Source: Streptomyces diastatochromogenes (GTDB lineage: Bacteria; Actinomycetota; Actinomycetes; Streptomycetales; Streptomycetaceae). From it: a DNA stretch of 64,000 nucleotides. Under the pieces are notes generated by a model. The model saw only the letters and a list, made by a program, of their open reading frames with translations, was not told the origin of the DNA and did no database searches. Positions 51,164 to 58,900 of the stretch are shown piece by piece. The position numbers were made by a program, and so were the translations under genes. Position 1 is the first letter of the stretch. The number at the start of each line of letters is the position of its first letter. The stretch lies in NCBI RefSeq assembly GCF_002242805.1, contig NZ_MCGQ01000041.1:1-64000 (forward strand). Reading direction: 5' to 3'.

Positions 51164-51222
51164 AGATGGCTGTGCCTCATGCCCTCTCAGCGCGAGGCAC
51201 GACAGAAAATTTTTGGATCACC

Positions 51223-51249
51223 GGTGCGGGACCCGAGCGGCCCCGCACC
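51223..51249 (+). promoter_or_regulatory. hairpin in the rpsT 5' leader
   Basis: GGTGCGGG (51223-51230) pairs perfectly with CCCGCACC (51242-51249) around an 11-base loop, 23 bases before the rpsT start. A stem so near the start of a ribosomal protein gene is a candidate for autoregulation by S20, but this is unproven. An A/T-rich stretch AAAATTTTT precedes it at 51206-51214. Confidence 0.4.
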
Positions 51250-51271
51250 AAGAACCTGAAAAGGCTCCTTC

Positions 51272-51538
51272 GTGGCGAACATCAAGTCCCAGATCAAGCG
51301 GATCAAGACCAACGAGAAGGCTCGGCTGCGCAACAAGGCCGTCAAGTCCTCCCTGAAGACCGCGATCCGCAAGGCCCGCGAGGCCGCTGCCGCGGGTGAC
51401 GTCGAGAAGGCCACCGAGCTGCAGCGCGCTGCCGCGCGTGCGCTCGACAAGGCCGTCTCGAAGGGCGTCATCCACAAGAACCAGGCCGCCAACAAGAAGT
51501 CGGCGCTTGCTTCCAAGGTCACGTCCCTCAAGGGCTGA
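51272..51538 (+). CDS. rpsT: 30S ribosomal protein S20
   Basis: The 88-residue basic helical protein has the bS20 pattern: MANIKSQIKRIKTNEKARLRNKAVKSSLKTAIRKAREAA and ALDKAVSKGVIHKNQAANKKSALASKV. It binds 16S rRNA early in 30S assembly. The GTG at 51272 is the only sensible start. It is monocistronic and divergent from lepA, the standard Streptomyces arrangement. Confidence 0.98.
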   Translation: MANIKSQIKRIKTNEKARLRNKAVKSSLKTAIRKAREAAAAGDVEKATELQRAAARALDKAVSKGVIHKNQAANKKSALASKVTSLKG

Positions 51539-51668
51539 AAATCCCTTCTGATCTGACCGCCGGAAGGACCCAGAGCGGGCCCTCTCTCATCCGCTCCCGA
51601 CCGGCACCCCAGGAGTCACACGCGGCCTGCGTTCGCCACGCGGGTGTGATTCCGAGATCTTGAACCCG

Positions 51669-51711
51669 AGGCCCCGGTGCCCTCCCTTCCCCAGGGTGGG
51701 CGGCGGGGCCT
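51669..51711. terminator. hairpin in the rpsT - SnoaL gap
   Basis: AGGCCCCG (51669-51676) pairs with CGGGGCCT (51704-51711), with a 27-base interior that can form CCC/GGG pairs. It lies 131 bases after the rpsT stop and 43 bases past the SnoaL-like gene end, so it may end both converging transcripts. The rest of 51539-51753 is featureless. Confidence 0.45.
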
Positions 51712-51753
51712 TCGGCATGGCCGCCCCGGCCTTCGCGTCACGACACCTTCGCG

Positions 51754-52149
51754 TCACGACCAGAAGGCGTTGTCCTTGTCCATGTCCGGTACGCACTCGT
51801 CGATGTCGGTGATCTTGTCCCCGACGATCCGGAGGATCAGGCATCCGTCCTCGTGGTAGCGCCTGCCCTCGCGTTCCGCGGTGACGTGGTGCAGGGCCAC
51901 GGCGTGGCCCCGACCGTCGACGAACACGCTGCGCAGGTCGACGCGCAGGCTGCCGCCGGTCTCCTGGAAGAGCCGGCGGTACATGCCGATGACCGTGTCC
52001 TGGCCCTTGAAGTCACCGGACAGCGGATGGCTGCCGGGCACGTGATGGGTGACGTCCGCCGCCATCAACCCGCGCAGGGTGTCCATGTCGACACGGAGGA
52101 AGGCGTCGTAGCCCTTGCGGACGAGGGTTGCGTGCGGGTGTTCAGCCAT
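51754..52149 (-). CDS. SnoaL-like / NTF2-fold protein
   Basis: The 131-residue protein is of the ester-cyclase/SnoaL polyketide-cyclase-like NTF2 superfamily: LVRKGYDAFLRVDMDTLRGLMAADVTHHVPGSHPLSGDFKGQDTVIGMYRRLFQ, then HVTAEREGRRYHEDGCLILRIVGDKITDIDE. The domain forms a cone-shaped ligand pocket. No biosynthetic genes are close, so the role is unknown. The ATG is at 52149. Confidence 0.85.
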   Translation of the reverse strand: MAEHPHATLVRKGYDAFLRVDMDTLRGLMAADVTHHVPGSHPLSGDFKGQDTVIGMYRRLFQETGGSLRVDLRSVFVDGRGHAVALHHVTAEREGRRYHEDGCLILRIVGDKITDIDECVPDMDKDNAFWS

Positions 52150-52231
52150 GGTGATCGCCACCTTCCAGTGCGTCGGCGATGTACGGCTGATACCTGAGAT
52201 TCTCCTCGCCAAGGGCCCTTGAGCGACTGGA

Positions 52232-53221
52232 TCAGCCCCGGCCCCTGGACCGCGCGGCCCGGGCGATCGTCACGACCGCCTTCTCCAGCGCGTACTCGGG
52301 GTCGTCGCCGCCGCCCTTCACGCCCGCGTCCGCCTCGGCCACCGCCCGCAGCGCCACGGCCACCCCGTCCGGCGTCCAGCCCCGCATCTGCTGGCGCACC
52401 CGGTCGATCTTCCACGGTGGCATGCCCAGCTCGCGAGCCAGATCGGCGGGCCGGCCGCCGCGCGCCGACGACAGCTTCCCGATCGCCCGCACCCCCTGGG
52501 CCAGCGCGCTGGTGATCATCACCGGAGCCACCCCGGTGGCCAGCGACCACCGCAGCGCCTCCAATGCCTCCGCCGTACGGCCCTCCACCGCCCGGTCGGC
52601 GACCGTGAAGCTGGAGGCCTCGGCCCGCCCGGTGTAGTACCGCCCGACAACGGCCTCGTCGATCGTCCCCTCGACGTCGGCGACGAGCTGCGCCACCGCC
52701 GAGGCCAGCTCGCGCAGGTCGCTGCCGATCGCGTCGACCAGCGCCTGGCACGCCTCGGGCGTGGCCGACCGCCCGAACCCCCGGAACTCCCCTCTCACGA
52801 ACGCCAGCCGGTCCGCCGGCTTGGTCATCTTCGGACAGGCCACCTCCCGCGCCCCGGCCTTGCGCGCGGCGTCCAGCAGCCCTTTGCCCTTCGCACCGCC
52901 CGCATGCAGCAGCACGAGGGTGATCTCCTCCGCGGGCGCCCCCAGGTACGCCTTCACGTCCTTGATCGTGTCGGCCGAGAGATCCTGCGCGTTGCGTACG
53001 ACCACGACCTTGCGCTCGGCGAAGAGCGAGGGACTCGTCAGCTCGGCGAGCGTGCCGGGCTGCAACTGGTCCGGGGTCAGGTCCCGTACGTCCGTGTCGG
53101 CGTCGGCGGCCCTGGCAGCGGCCACCACCTCCTGCACGGCACGGTCGAGCAGGAGGTCCTCCTGGCCCACGGCAAGAGTCACCGGGGCGAGAGGGTCGTC
53201 ATTCGCAGTCTTCCTGGCCAT
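52232..53221 (-). CDS. holA: DNA polymerase III delta subunit
   Basis: The 329-residue clamp-loader subunit has an AAA+-like fold without a functional Walker A. Recognisable are LAVGQEDLLLDRAVQEVV, FAERKVVVVRNAQDL, LPDIGSDLRELASAV-type helices (DAIGSDLRELASAVAQLVADV) and the C-terminal LGMPPWKIDRVRQQMRGW segment. It opens the beta clamp during replication. The ATG is at 53221. Confidence 0.94.
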   Translation of the reverse strand: MARKTANDDPLAPVTLAVGQEDLLLDRAVQEVVAAARAADADTDVRDLTPDQLQPGTLAELTSPSLFAERKVVVVRNAQDLSADTIKDVKAYLGAPAEEITLVLLHAGGAKGKGLLDAARKAGAREVACPKMTKPADRLAFVRGEFRGFGRSATPEACQALVDAIGSDLRELASAVAQLVADVEGTIDEAVVGRYYTGRAEASSFTVADRAVEGRTAEALEALRWSLATGVAPVMITSALAQGVRAIGKLSSARGGRPADLARELGMPPWKIDRVRQQMRGWTPDGVAVALRAVAEADAGVKGGGDDPEYALEKAVVTIARAARSRGRG

Positions 53222-53307
53222 CGCCTACAGCATCCCACGCGGCACTGACAACGAACCGGCCGCGCACCCCGACCAGTCCCGGACCGAACCCCGAGTCCGT
53301 CTCGGGG

Positions 53308-53553
53308 TCACGGCTCCTCGCGCCAGCCGTCCCACTCCTCCGCGAAGGCGTCCAGTTCGGCGGGGTCCAGGCGTCCGGTCTCGTCGTGCAGGACCAGCAG
53401 CCACTGGGCGTCCTCCGCGTCGTCCTCGCCGGCCAGGGCGTCCCGGACGAGCTGGGGCTCCTCGTCGATGCCGAAGCGCTCCCCGAGCGCCTCGGCCGCC
53501 TCCTCGGCGGCATCGCGGTCGGGCAGCACCAGCACGTGTCTCACATCGCTCAC
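53308..53553 (-). CDS. small acidic hypothetical protein
   Basis: The 81-residue protein is rich in Asp and Glu: DVRHVLVLPDRDAAEEAAEALGERFGIDEEPQLVRDALAGEDDAEDAQWLLVLHDE, ending EEWDGWREEP. It looks like an alpha/beta fold with a ferredoxin-like repeat and no known motif. The GTG at 53553 is preferred, with GGAG ten bases upstream; an ATG further up adds 18 residues. It lies upstream of holA on the same strand, 86 bases away. The inverted-repeat element begins 64 bases beyond its start. Confidence 0.7.
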   Translation of the reverse strand: MSDVRHVLVLPDRDAAEEAAEALGERFGIDEEPQLVRDALAGEDDAEDAQWLLVLHDETGRLDPAELDAFAEEWDGWREEP

Positions 53554-53616
53554 GGCCCCATTCTCCGGCACCCCCGCATCGCGGGAATCCAGCACAAGCG
53601 CCGGCACCGAGCCGAG

Positions 53617-53644
53617 CTACTGAACTTGATTGGGTGATGTCGGG
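53617..53644 (+). repeat. left terminal inverted repeat
   Basis: The 28-bp arm starts CTACTGAACTTGATTGGG and ends GATGTCGGG. It matches the reverse complement of 54153-54180 with two C-T differences. Confidence 0.75.
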
Positions 53645-53688
53645 GCGTTCGGCTGAGCGACAGGCCGCGGTGCCCTTCCCCCAGACGC

Positions 53689-54108
53689 TCAGGCTGCGGC
53701 TTCGCCGGGGTCCTCGTCGTCCGGGCTCAGGTAGAACCACCGGCGAACCAAGGTGTAACCGGGAGGGAGGTCGTTGCCCGTCAGTTCCTTGTACCTCGCC
53801 TTGGCCGCCTCGCTGGCCTGCTGACCGGCCGGGAGCCTCCGCAGGAAGGGGTCGCGGTCAGGGTCAAGGGAGGACCGACGAGGCTCGTCCGTGGCTTCAC
53901 GGCCGGAGACCGGCTCGGAATCCCCGATGTCCTCGGCGTCGTACCCCTCGCCGTCCTGCCTCGTGGCGAGATGGGCAACCACGGCCAAGCCCACGGCCAG
54001 AGTCACGGCACCGACGATGCGGATCTTCGGCTTGTGCCTCTCGTACCAGTTCTTCGTCTTCTCGGCGAAGGAGGTGGGCTCACCGTCCTCGGGCGTGGAG
54101 TCATTCAC
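53689..54108 (-). CDS. small membrane-anchored protein in the inverted-repeat element
   Basis: The 139-residue protein has a short polar N terminus (NDSTPEDGEPTSFAEKTKNWYERHKPK), one hydrophobic segment of about 20 residues (IRIVGAVTLAVGLAVVAHLA) and an acidic outer region (EDIGDSEPVSG), ending DDEDPGEAAA. It is probably anchored in the membrane with the C-terminal part outside. No family is recognised. GTG 54108 is seven bases beyond a good -10 box, so the message is likely leaderless. It is the only gene inside the inverted-repeat element. Confidence 0.7.
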   Translation of the reverse strand: MNDSTPEDGEPTSFAEKTKNWYERHKPKIRIVGAVTLAVGLAVVAHLATRQDGEGYDAEDIGDSEPVSGREATDEPRRSSLDPDRDPFLRRLPAGQQASEAAKARYKELTGNDLPPGYTLVRRWFYLSPDDEDPGEAAA

Positions 54109-54115
54109 GCACACA

Positions 54116-54145
54116 CATCTACCGGACCCATCCCTCACCTGTCAT
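54116..54145 (-). promoter_or_regulatory. promoter of the inverted-repeat element gene
   Basis: On the minus strand ATGACA (54145-54140), a 5 of 6 match to the -35 box, is followed by an 18-bp spacer and TAGATG (54121-54116). Seven bases then lead to the GTG at 54108, so transcription should start at the start codon. Confidence 0.55.
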
Positions 54146-54152
54146 GCAATCA

Positions 54153-54180
54153 CCCGACATCGCCCGATCAAGTTCAGTAG
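54153..54180 (-). repeat. right terminal inverted repeat
   Basis: The 28-bp arm, reading CTACTGAACTTGATCGGG on the minus strand, is the partner of 53617-53644. Its outer end includes the TACTGA that ends the arylamine N-acetyltransferase gene (Tyr then stop). Confidence 0.75.
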
Positions 54181-55019
54181 TCGTCCCGGTCCTGGCTTCG
54201 CACCGTCGGCACACGGCTCAACCCGATCCCGAACCGCTCCCGGTACACCGCCAGCACCTCCTCGTCCGTCCCCAGTTCCCTCGTCTCCTTCCGTCCGTCG
54301 GGGGCCGTCGTCGTCAACGCCCGGCCGCTGAGGGTGATCCGCCCGCCGTCCTCCGTGACCCGTGAGCACACCAGGGACCGGGTGAAGTGCGACTGCGGCG
54401 AGGTGCTGTGCCACCAGGCCCCGGCCGCGAAGTCCCCGAGCGCGCGGGGCCGTGTCTCCAGCCGGTACTGCGGCCTGCCGTTCCGTACGACGTCCAGATC
54501 CGGGACCCCGGCCGAGCCGGCCCCGCCACCGAACACTCCGGCGGGGTCCGGACCGGCCTCCGTCACCCGGAACGTCCCGCCGGGGTCCGGCTGCTCCCCG
54601 CGTTCCGCGAACGCCAGCGGATAGTGGCTGTGCGCCCCGAACCCGACGTCTACGAGCCAGTCCCCGTCGTCCGCCGTCCGCACCCGCAGCGCGAGATGGT
54701 CGTACGGGATGCCGAGCCGCCCTTCGTCCCCGTACACCCGCGCCGCCAGCAGCTGGACCTCGTAACCGAGAGCGGCGAGCAACGCCCCGAACCCGCCGTT
54801 GAGTTCGTAGCAGAAGCCGCCCCGCCGAGCCTCGACCACCTTGTCCAGCAGCCGCTTCTCCTCCAGCACGATCTCCTCGCCCAGGTGGATGGACAGGTTC
54901 TCGAAGGGCACGGTCCGCAGATGGTGCAGGTGCAGCTCGCGCAGGGCCTCGGTGGTGGGGTGCTGCGGTCGGGTGACCCCGAGGCGGCGGAGATAGGCGT
55001 CTGCCTGTGCTGGCTTCAT
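54174..55019 (-). CDS. arylamine N-acetyltransferase
   Basis: The 281-residue NAT transfers acetyl from acetyl-CoA to aromatic amines or hydrazines. The catalytic triad is intact: Cys in RRGGFCYELN (about residue 70), His in YDHLALRV (about 106) and Asp in LVDVGFG (about 122). The N-terminal PFENLSIHLGEEI is the family signature. Its last seven bases lie in the right arm of the inverted repeat, so the C terminus DRDDY may have been set by that insertion. The ATG is at 55019. Confidence 0.93.
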   Translation of the reverse strand: MKPAQADAYLRRLGVTRPQHPTTEALRELHLHHLRTVPFENLSIHLGEEIVLEEKRLLDKVVEARRGGFCYELNGGFGALLAALGYEVQLLAARVYGDEGRLGIPYDHLALRVRTADDGDWLVDVGFGAHSHYPLAFAERGEQPDPGGTFRVTEAGPDPAGVFGGGAGSAGVPDLDVVRNGRPQYRLETRPRALGDFAAGAWWHSTSPQSHFTRSLVCSRVTEDGGRITLSGRALTTTAPDGRKETRELGTDEEVLAVYRERFGIGLSRVPTVRSQDRDDY

Positions 55020-55052
55020 GCCCCCAGTCTGGGCGAACAGCCGCTCCTCGAT

Positions 55053-55093
55053 CTCTGATCACCTGTACTCCAGCCTCTGATCAACTGTGCTCC
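55053..55093. repeat. short direct repeat between NAT and comEC
   Basis: CTCTGATCACCTGTACTCC (55053-55071) and CTCTGATCAACTGTGCTCC (55075-55093) are 19-bp direct repeats with two mismatches, 22 bp apart. They fill the gap before the comEC stop. Function is unknown. Confidence 0.5.
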
Positions 55094-57625
55094 TCAGTCC
55101 CTCGTGACCCGCACCTCCCCGCCCGTCCCGTCGCCTCCGCCGACCGCGAGCGCCCCGTCCCGGTCCGTGCGCAGTACCGTCGCCCCTCCGGCCCTGAGCG
55201 CGGCGACGGTCGCCGGTGCCGGGTGGCCGTACGGGTTGTCGGCGCCGCAGGAGATGAGCGCCACCCGCGGGGCCGCCAGCCGTATCAGGTCCGGGTCCTG
55301 GTAGGCCGAGCCGTGGTGGGCCACCTTCAGTACGTCCACTCCCGCCAGCTGGGCCGCGGCCGGGGAGTGCAACAGGGCCTGCTGGGCGGGGGGTTCGAGG
55401 TCCCCGAGCAGCAGCAACCGTAGTCCGCCGGACCGGACGAGCAGGGCGACACTGGCGTCGTTGGGTCCCTCCGGTTCCGGTATCGCGGCCTGGCCCGGGG
55501 CTGGGGCGGCGGGTGGCCACAGCACCCGCCAGGCCAGTGGTCCGCTGCGCCGCTCCTCCCCGGCCACGGCCCGGGTGACCGGGATGTGCCGTTCCGCCGC
55601 CTCCCTTCTCACGAACTCGGCCTGGTCCGCCGGTTCTTCGAAGTCCGTCGTCTCGATCGCGGCCACCGAGCGGCCCCGCAGGACACCGGGCAGTCCCGCG
55701 ACGTGGTCGGCGTGGAAGTGGGTCAGGACGACCAGGGGGATGCGGGTGATGCCCAGCTCCCGCAAGCAGTGGTCGACCAGTGCGGGGTCGGGTCCGGTGT
55801 CCACGACCACCCCGGCTCCCTCGCCGGCCGCCAGCACGGTCGCGTCGCCCTGCCCGACATCACACATCGCGTACCGCCAGTCCGGCGGCGGCCAGCCCGT
55901 GACCACCCGGGTCAGCGGCGCCGGCCGCACCACCACCAGCAGGAGCAGCACACCGAGCGCACCGCACCACCAGGGGTGCCGCAGCAGCCGCCGGCCGGTC
56001 AGGACGACGGCCACGGTGACCGCCGCGAGCAGCAGCGCCCCGGGCCAGCTCCCCGGCCAGTCCACTCCCGCACCGGGCAACGCCGCCCCGGTCCGGGCGA
56101 CCCACGCGATCCATTCGGCGGGCCAACCGGCGCACCACGCCAGCGCTTTGGCCGGCGGCATCGCCACCGGTGCCATGGCGAGAGCGGCGAACCCCAGCAC
56201 CGTGGCCGGAGCGACGGCCACCTCGGCCAGCAGGTTGCAGGGCACCGCCACCAGGCTCACCCGGGCCGACAGCACCGCCACGACCGGCGCGCACACGGCC
56301 TGCGCGGCCGCGGCCGCGGCCAGCCCCTCGGCGAGCCGGGCCGGCACCCGGCGCCGCTGCAGCGCCTCGCTCCAACCGGGCGCCAGTACGAGCAGCGCAC
56401 CGGTGGCCAGCACGGAGAGCAGGAAGCCGAAACTGCGGGCCAGCCAGGGGTCGTACAGCACCAGCAGGAGGACGGCCGTGGCCAGCGCCGGGAGCAGGGA
56501 TCTGCGGCGGCCTGTCGCCAGGGCGAGCAGGGCGACCGAGCCGCAGGCCGCGGCCCGCAGCACGCTGGGGTCGGGCCGGCACACGATCACGAAGCCGAGC
56601 GTGAGCGCTCCCGCGAACAGGGCGGTGGCCCGCAGCGAGAGCCCCAGGCGCGGAGCGAGTCCGCGGCGCTCGACACGCTGAGCAAGGCCGGGCGGTCCGA
56701 TGAGCAACGCGAGCAGGATCGTGAGGTTGCTGCCCGAGACGGCGAGCGTGTGCGCCAGGTCCGTCTCCTTGAAAGCGTCGTCCAGTTCGGATGTGATCCG
56801 CGAGGTGTCGCCGACGACCAGCCCGGGAAGCAGCGCCCGGGCGTCCGTAGGCAGTCCCTCGGTCGCCTCCCGCAATCCGGCCCTGAGCCGGCCCGCCAGC
56901 CGCTGCGGCCCGCTCGGCCCCGCGACGACTTCCGGCACGGGCTCGCTCCGCACCCGCAGCACGGCCGCCGTCCGGTCGCCGCCGGTCAGGGCGGGCGCCA
57001 GCCGGCCGTCCACCCGCAGCCGGGTGGACGGCAGCAGCCCGAGCCAGCCCGGACTCGCGCCGCGCATGCCCCACGTGCCGGTCACGTCCCCGCTGGGAGG
57101 TGCACGCGGCGCCGGAGTGTCCGCGTCGACGACCAGCAGCACGGGAGTTCGTGTCCGTGCACCTGCCCCGTCGCCCTCCGTCACGCGCCGCACCTCCGCC
57201 CTGGCCAGCACCGCCACGGGCGCCGCGTGATCACCCCGTACCCGTGGCCTGCTCTGCCAGGGGTCGCCGGTCAGCTCGACCTCGGCGGTAACGGTCGCGA
57301 ACCGCCGCGCCAGCTCGGGCACCGGCCCGCGCCGCACATCCGCCCCGTGCAACCCGGCGGAGGCAGCGGCCGCGGCCACGCAGAGGAGCACGGCGGCGAC
57401 CGGGACGCGGGCCCAGGCGAACCGGACGGACGGCCGCCCAGGCCTCCCCCACTTCCGGGCCGACAGCAGGACGACTCCGGCGAGCAGACAGGCGAGCGCG
57501 ATGCCGGCACTCCAGCCCGGCGGAGCATCGAGGACCAGGGCAGCCGTCGCCCAGGCCGCGAGTGCCGACGGCACCAGGCGGAGGTCGGTCGGGGCCGGTG
57601 GCTGCTGCTCGGCGGGGCCGCTCAT
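55094..57625 (-). CDS. comEC: ComEC-like DNA-uptake channel / MBL protein
   Basis: The 843-residue protein has N-terminal membrane helices, a DUF4131-like segment and the competence domain (LPGLVVGDTSRITSELDDAFKETDLAHTLAVSGSNLTILLALLIG) with many helices. The C-terminal metallo-beta-lactamase domain has YAMCDVGQGDATVL, LTHFHADHVAGLPG, LLLGDLEPPAQQALL and KVAHHGSAYQD. It would pass single-stranded DNA across the membrane. ATG 57625 overlaps the comEA stop (ATGA). Streptomyces are not known to be naturally competent, so its real job is uncertain. An open frame continues upstream across comEA but is not used. Confidence 0.92.
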   Translation of the reverse strand: MSGPAEQQPPAPTDLRLVPSALAAWATAALVLDAPPGWSAGIALACLLAGVVLLSARKWGRPGRPSVRFAWARVPVAAVLLCVAAAAASAGLHGADVRRGPVPELARRFATVTAEVELTGDPWQSRPRVRGDHAAPVAVLARAEVRRVTEGDGAGARTRTPVLLVVDADTPAPRAPPSGDVTGTWGMRGASPGWLGLLPSTRLRVDGRLAPALTGGDRTAAVLRVRSEPVPEVVAGPSGPQRLAGRLRAGLREATEGLPTDARALLPGLVVGDTSRITSELDDAFKETDLAHTLAVSGSNLTILLALLIGPPGLAQRVERRGLAPRLGLSLRATALFAGALTLGFVIVCRPDPSVLRAAACGSVALLALATGRRRSLLPALATAVLLLVLYDPWLARSFGFLLSVLATGALLVLAPGWSEALQRRRVPARLAEGLAAAAAAQAVCAPVVAVLSARVSLVAVPCNLLAEVAVAPATVLGFAALAMAPVAMPPAKALAWCAGWPAEWIAWVARTGAALPGAGVDWPGSWPGALLLAAVTVAVVLTGRRLLRHPWWCGALGVLLLLVVVRPAPLTRVVTGWPPPDWRYAMCDVGQGDATVLAAGEGAGVVVDTGPDPALVDHCLRELGITRIPLVVLTHFHADHVAGLPGVLRGRSVAAIETTDFEEPADQAEFVRREAAERHIPVTRAVAGEERRSGPLAWRVLWPPAAPAPGQAAIPEPEGPNDASVALLVRSGGLRLLLLGDLEPPAQQALLHSPAAAQLAGVDVLKVAHHGSAYQDPDLIRLAAPRVALISCGADNPYGHPAPATVAALRAGGATVLRTDRDGALAVGGGDGTGGEVRVTRD

Positions 57626-58779
57626 GGCCGCACCATGGTCCGCAGGTCGGCGAAGCGGCGGTCGCCGATGCCGTTGACCTGGCGCAGCTCGTCCACCGAG
57701 CGGAAGCCGCCGTGTCGGGTGCGGTAGTCGATGATGTGCTGGGCCAGCACGGGACCGACTCCGGGCAGGGTGTCGAGCTGGTCCGCGGTCGCCGTGTTGA
57801 GGGAGACCGGGGCCGTGGGTCCCGTCCCCGCCACTCCTGGGCCCGCACCGCTGCCGGGTCCGGGCGGGGCGGCCGCCGCTCCCGCGGACGCACCGACCAG
57901 GACCTGTTCGCCGTCCACCAGGAAGCGGGCCCGGTTGAGCCCCTCGGTACTCGCACCCGGCCGCACCCCGCCCGCCGCCCGCAGCGCGTCGGCCACCCGC
58001 GAGCCCGCCGGCAACCGCCGGATCCCGGGCCTGCGGACCTTGCCGCTGACGTCCACGACGATCTCCCCGCCCGGCGTCGCCGAGGCGCTCACGGCGCCAC
58101 CGGACTTGGTGTCCTCGTCCCTCCTGGCGAACGGTGCCTCGGCGCGCACCACTTGGGGAGCGCTCACGGTCTGCGTCCGGCCGGCCCAGAAGTGCTGGAC
58201 GGCGAACACGGCGGCCACCAGCAGCACCACAGCGAGCGCGACCACTCCCCGCCGCTCCACCCCGCACCGCACCTGCAACCACACTGGCAACCGCTCCCGG
58301 AGAGCGAGCCCGGCCCGCTCCCGCAGGCCCGGCACGACAGGTTCCGCTGTCTCCGAGTGGCCCGCCGGGCCGTCCAGTTGCTCCTCGGACACCCTGGCCG
58401 GACCTGACCGAGTGGACAGCGTGCGTGCCCCGCCGAGTCCGGGCAACGCCGTACTCACCCCTGGCGCCGCCCCCGTCGCGGTCCTCAACCCGGGCGCCAC
58501 CCCCGTCGCCGTCCTCAACCCGGGCGCCGCCCCCACCGCCATCGCCGTACGCGCGGGCGACTGCCCGTCCGGCGGAGCATTGCCCGACTCCCGCCATTCC
58601 ACGGCTCGTTCGCCGAAGAGAATTTCCGCGCGACGGCGCAACTCCTCCGCGGGTGCGGGCATGCGGTGGCGGGCGTGGCGCCGGTCGGTGGAGCGGCGGC
58701 GGATGCGCCCGTCGGAGGTGGGGCCGCGGCCCGGCCCGCTGGTCGGGGTGGCGGTGCGTGACCGTGATCGAAGTGCCAT
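57622..58779 (-). CDS. comEA: ComEA-like DNA-binding protein
   Basis: The 385-residue protein has a long N-terminal cytoplasmic or low-complexity part containing three 10-residue repeats (APGLRTATG type), a transmembrane helix near 185-205 (VVALAVVLLVAAVFAVQHFW), a SLBB domain (IVVDVSGKVRRPGIRRLPAGSRVADALRAAGG) and a C-terminal helix-hairpin-helix pair (LNTATADQLDTLPGVGPVLAQHIIDYR and FRSVDELRQVNGIGDRRFADLR). It would bind double-stranded DNA outside the cell and pass it to ComEC. It is translationally coupled to comEC. Start 58779 is likely; 58797 is possible. Confidence 0.9.
   Translation of the reverse strand: MALRSRSRTATPTSGPGRGPTSDGRIRRRSTDRRHARHRMPAPAEELRRRAEILFGERAVEWRESGNAPPDGQSPARTAMAVGAAPGLRTATGVAPGLRTATGAAPGVSTALPGLGGARTLSTRSGPARVSEEQLDGPAGHSETAEPVVPGLRERAGLALRERLPVWLQVRCGVERRGVVALAVVLLVAAVFAVQHFWAGRTQTVSAPQVVRAEAPFARRDEDTKSGGAVSASATPGGEIVVDVSGKVRRPGIRRLPAGSRVADALRAAGGVRPGASTEGLNRARFLVDGEQVLVGASAGAAAAPPGPGSGAGPGVAGTGPTAPVSLNTATADQLDTLPGVGPVLAQHIIDYRTRHGGFRSVDELRQVNGIGDRRFADLRTMVRP
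58471..58530. repeat. 30-bp tandem repeat inside comEA
   Basis: Two nearly identical 30-bp units (CCCCGTCGC.GTCCTCAACC type) follow a partial copy at about 58441-58470 and are followed by a degenerate one. They encode the APGLRTATG repeats in the N-terminal part of ComEA. Confidence 0.7.
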
Positions 58780-58900
58780 GCGACGAGGATGGGGCATCTC
58801 GCCGCTTCGCGATGATCTTGGTCAATTCCCGGGGATTACTGCCCAGTTGTGGAAAACTCCACCACTCACACGAGTGACGGCAGCCCGCGAGACGAGGGCG

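Larger units (their letters stand above)
53617..54180. mobile_element. 564-bp inverted-repeat-bounded element with one cargo gene
   Basis: Left arm 53617-53644 begins CTACTGAACTTGAT, and right arm 54153-54180 is its inverse complement at 26 of 28 positions. Between them lies one small membrane-protein gene with its own promoter. There is no transposase. The right arm overlaps the stop codon of the arylamine N-acetyltransferase gene. No target duplication is evident. It resembles a MITE or integron-like cassette, but mobility is unproven. Confidence 0.6.

Noticed and set aside
57626..58825. Apparent 400-residue N-terminal extension of ComEC
   Set aside because: It lies over comEA in another frame with low-complexity Arg/Gly content. 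ATG 57625 overlaps the comEA stop in the usual way.
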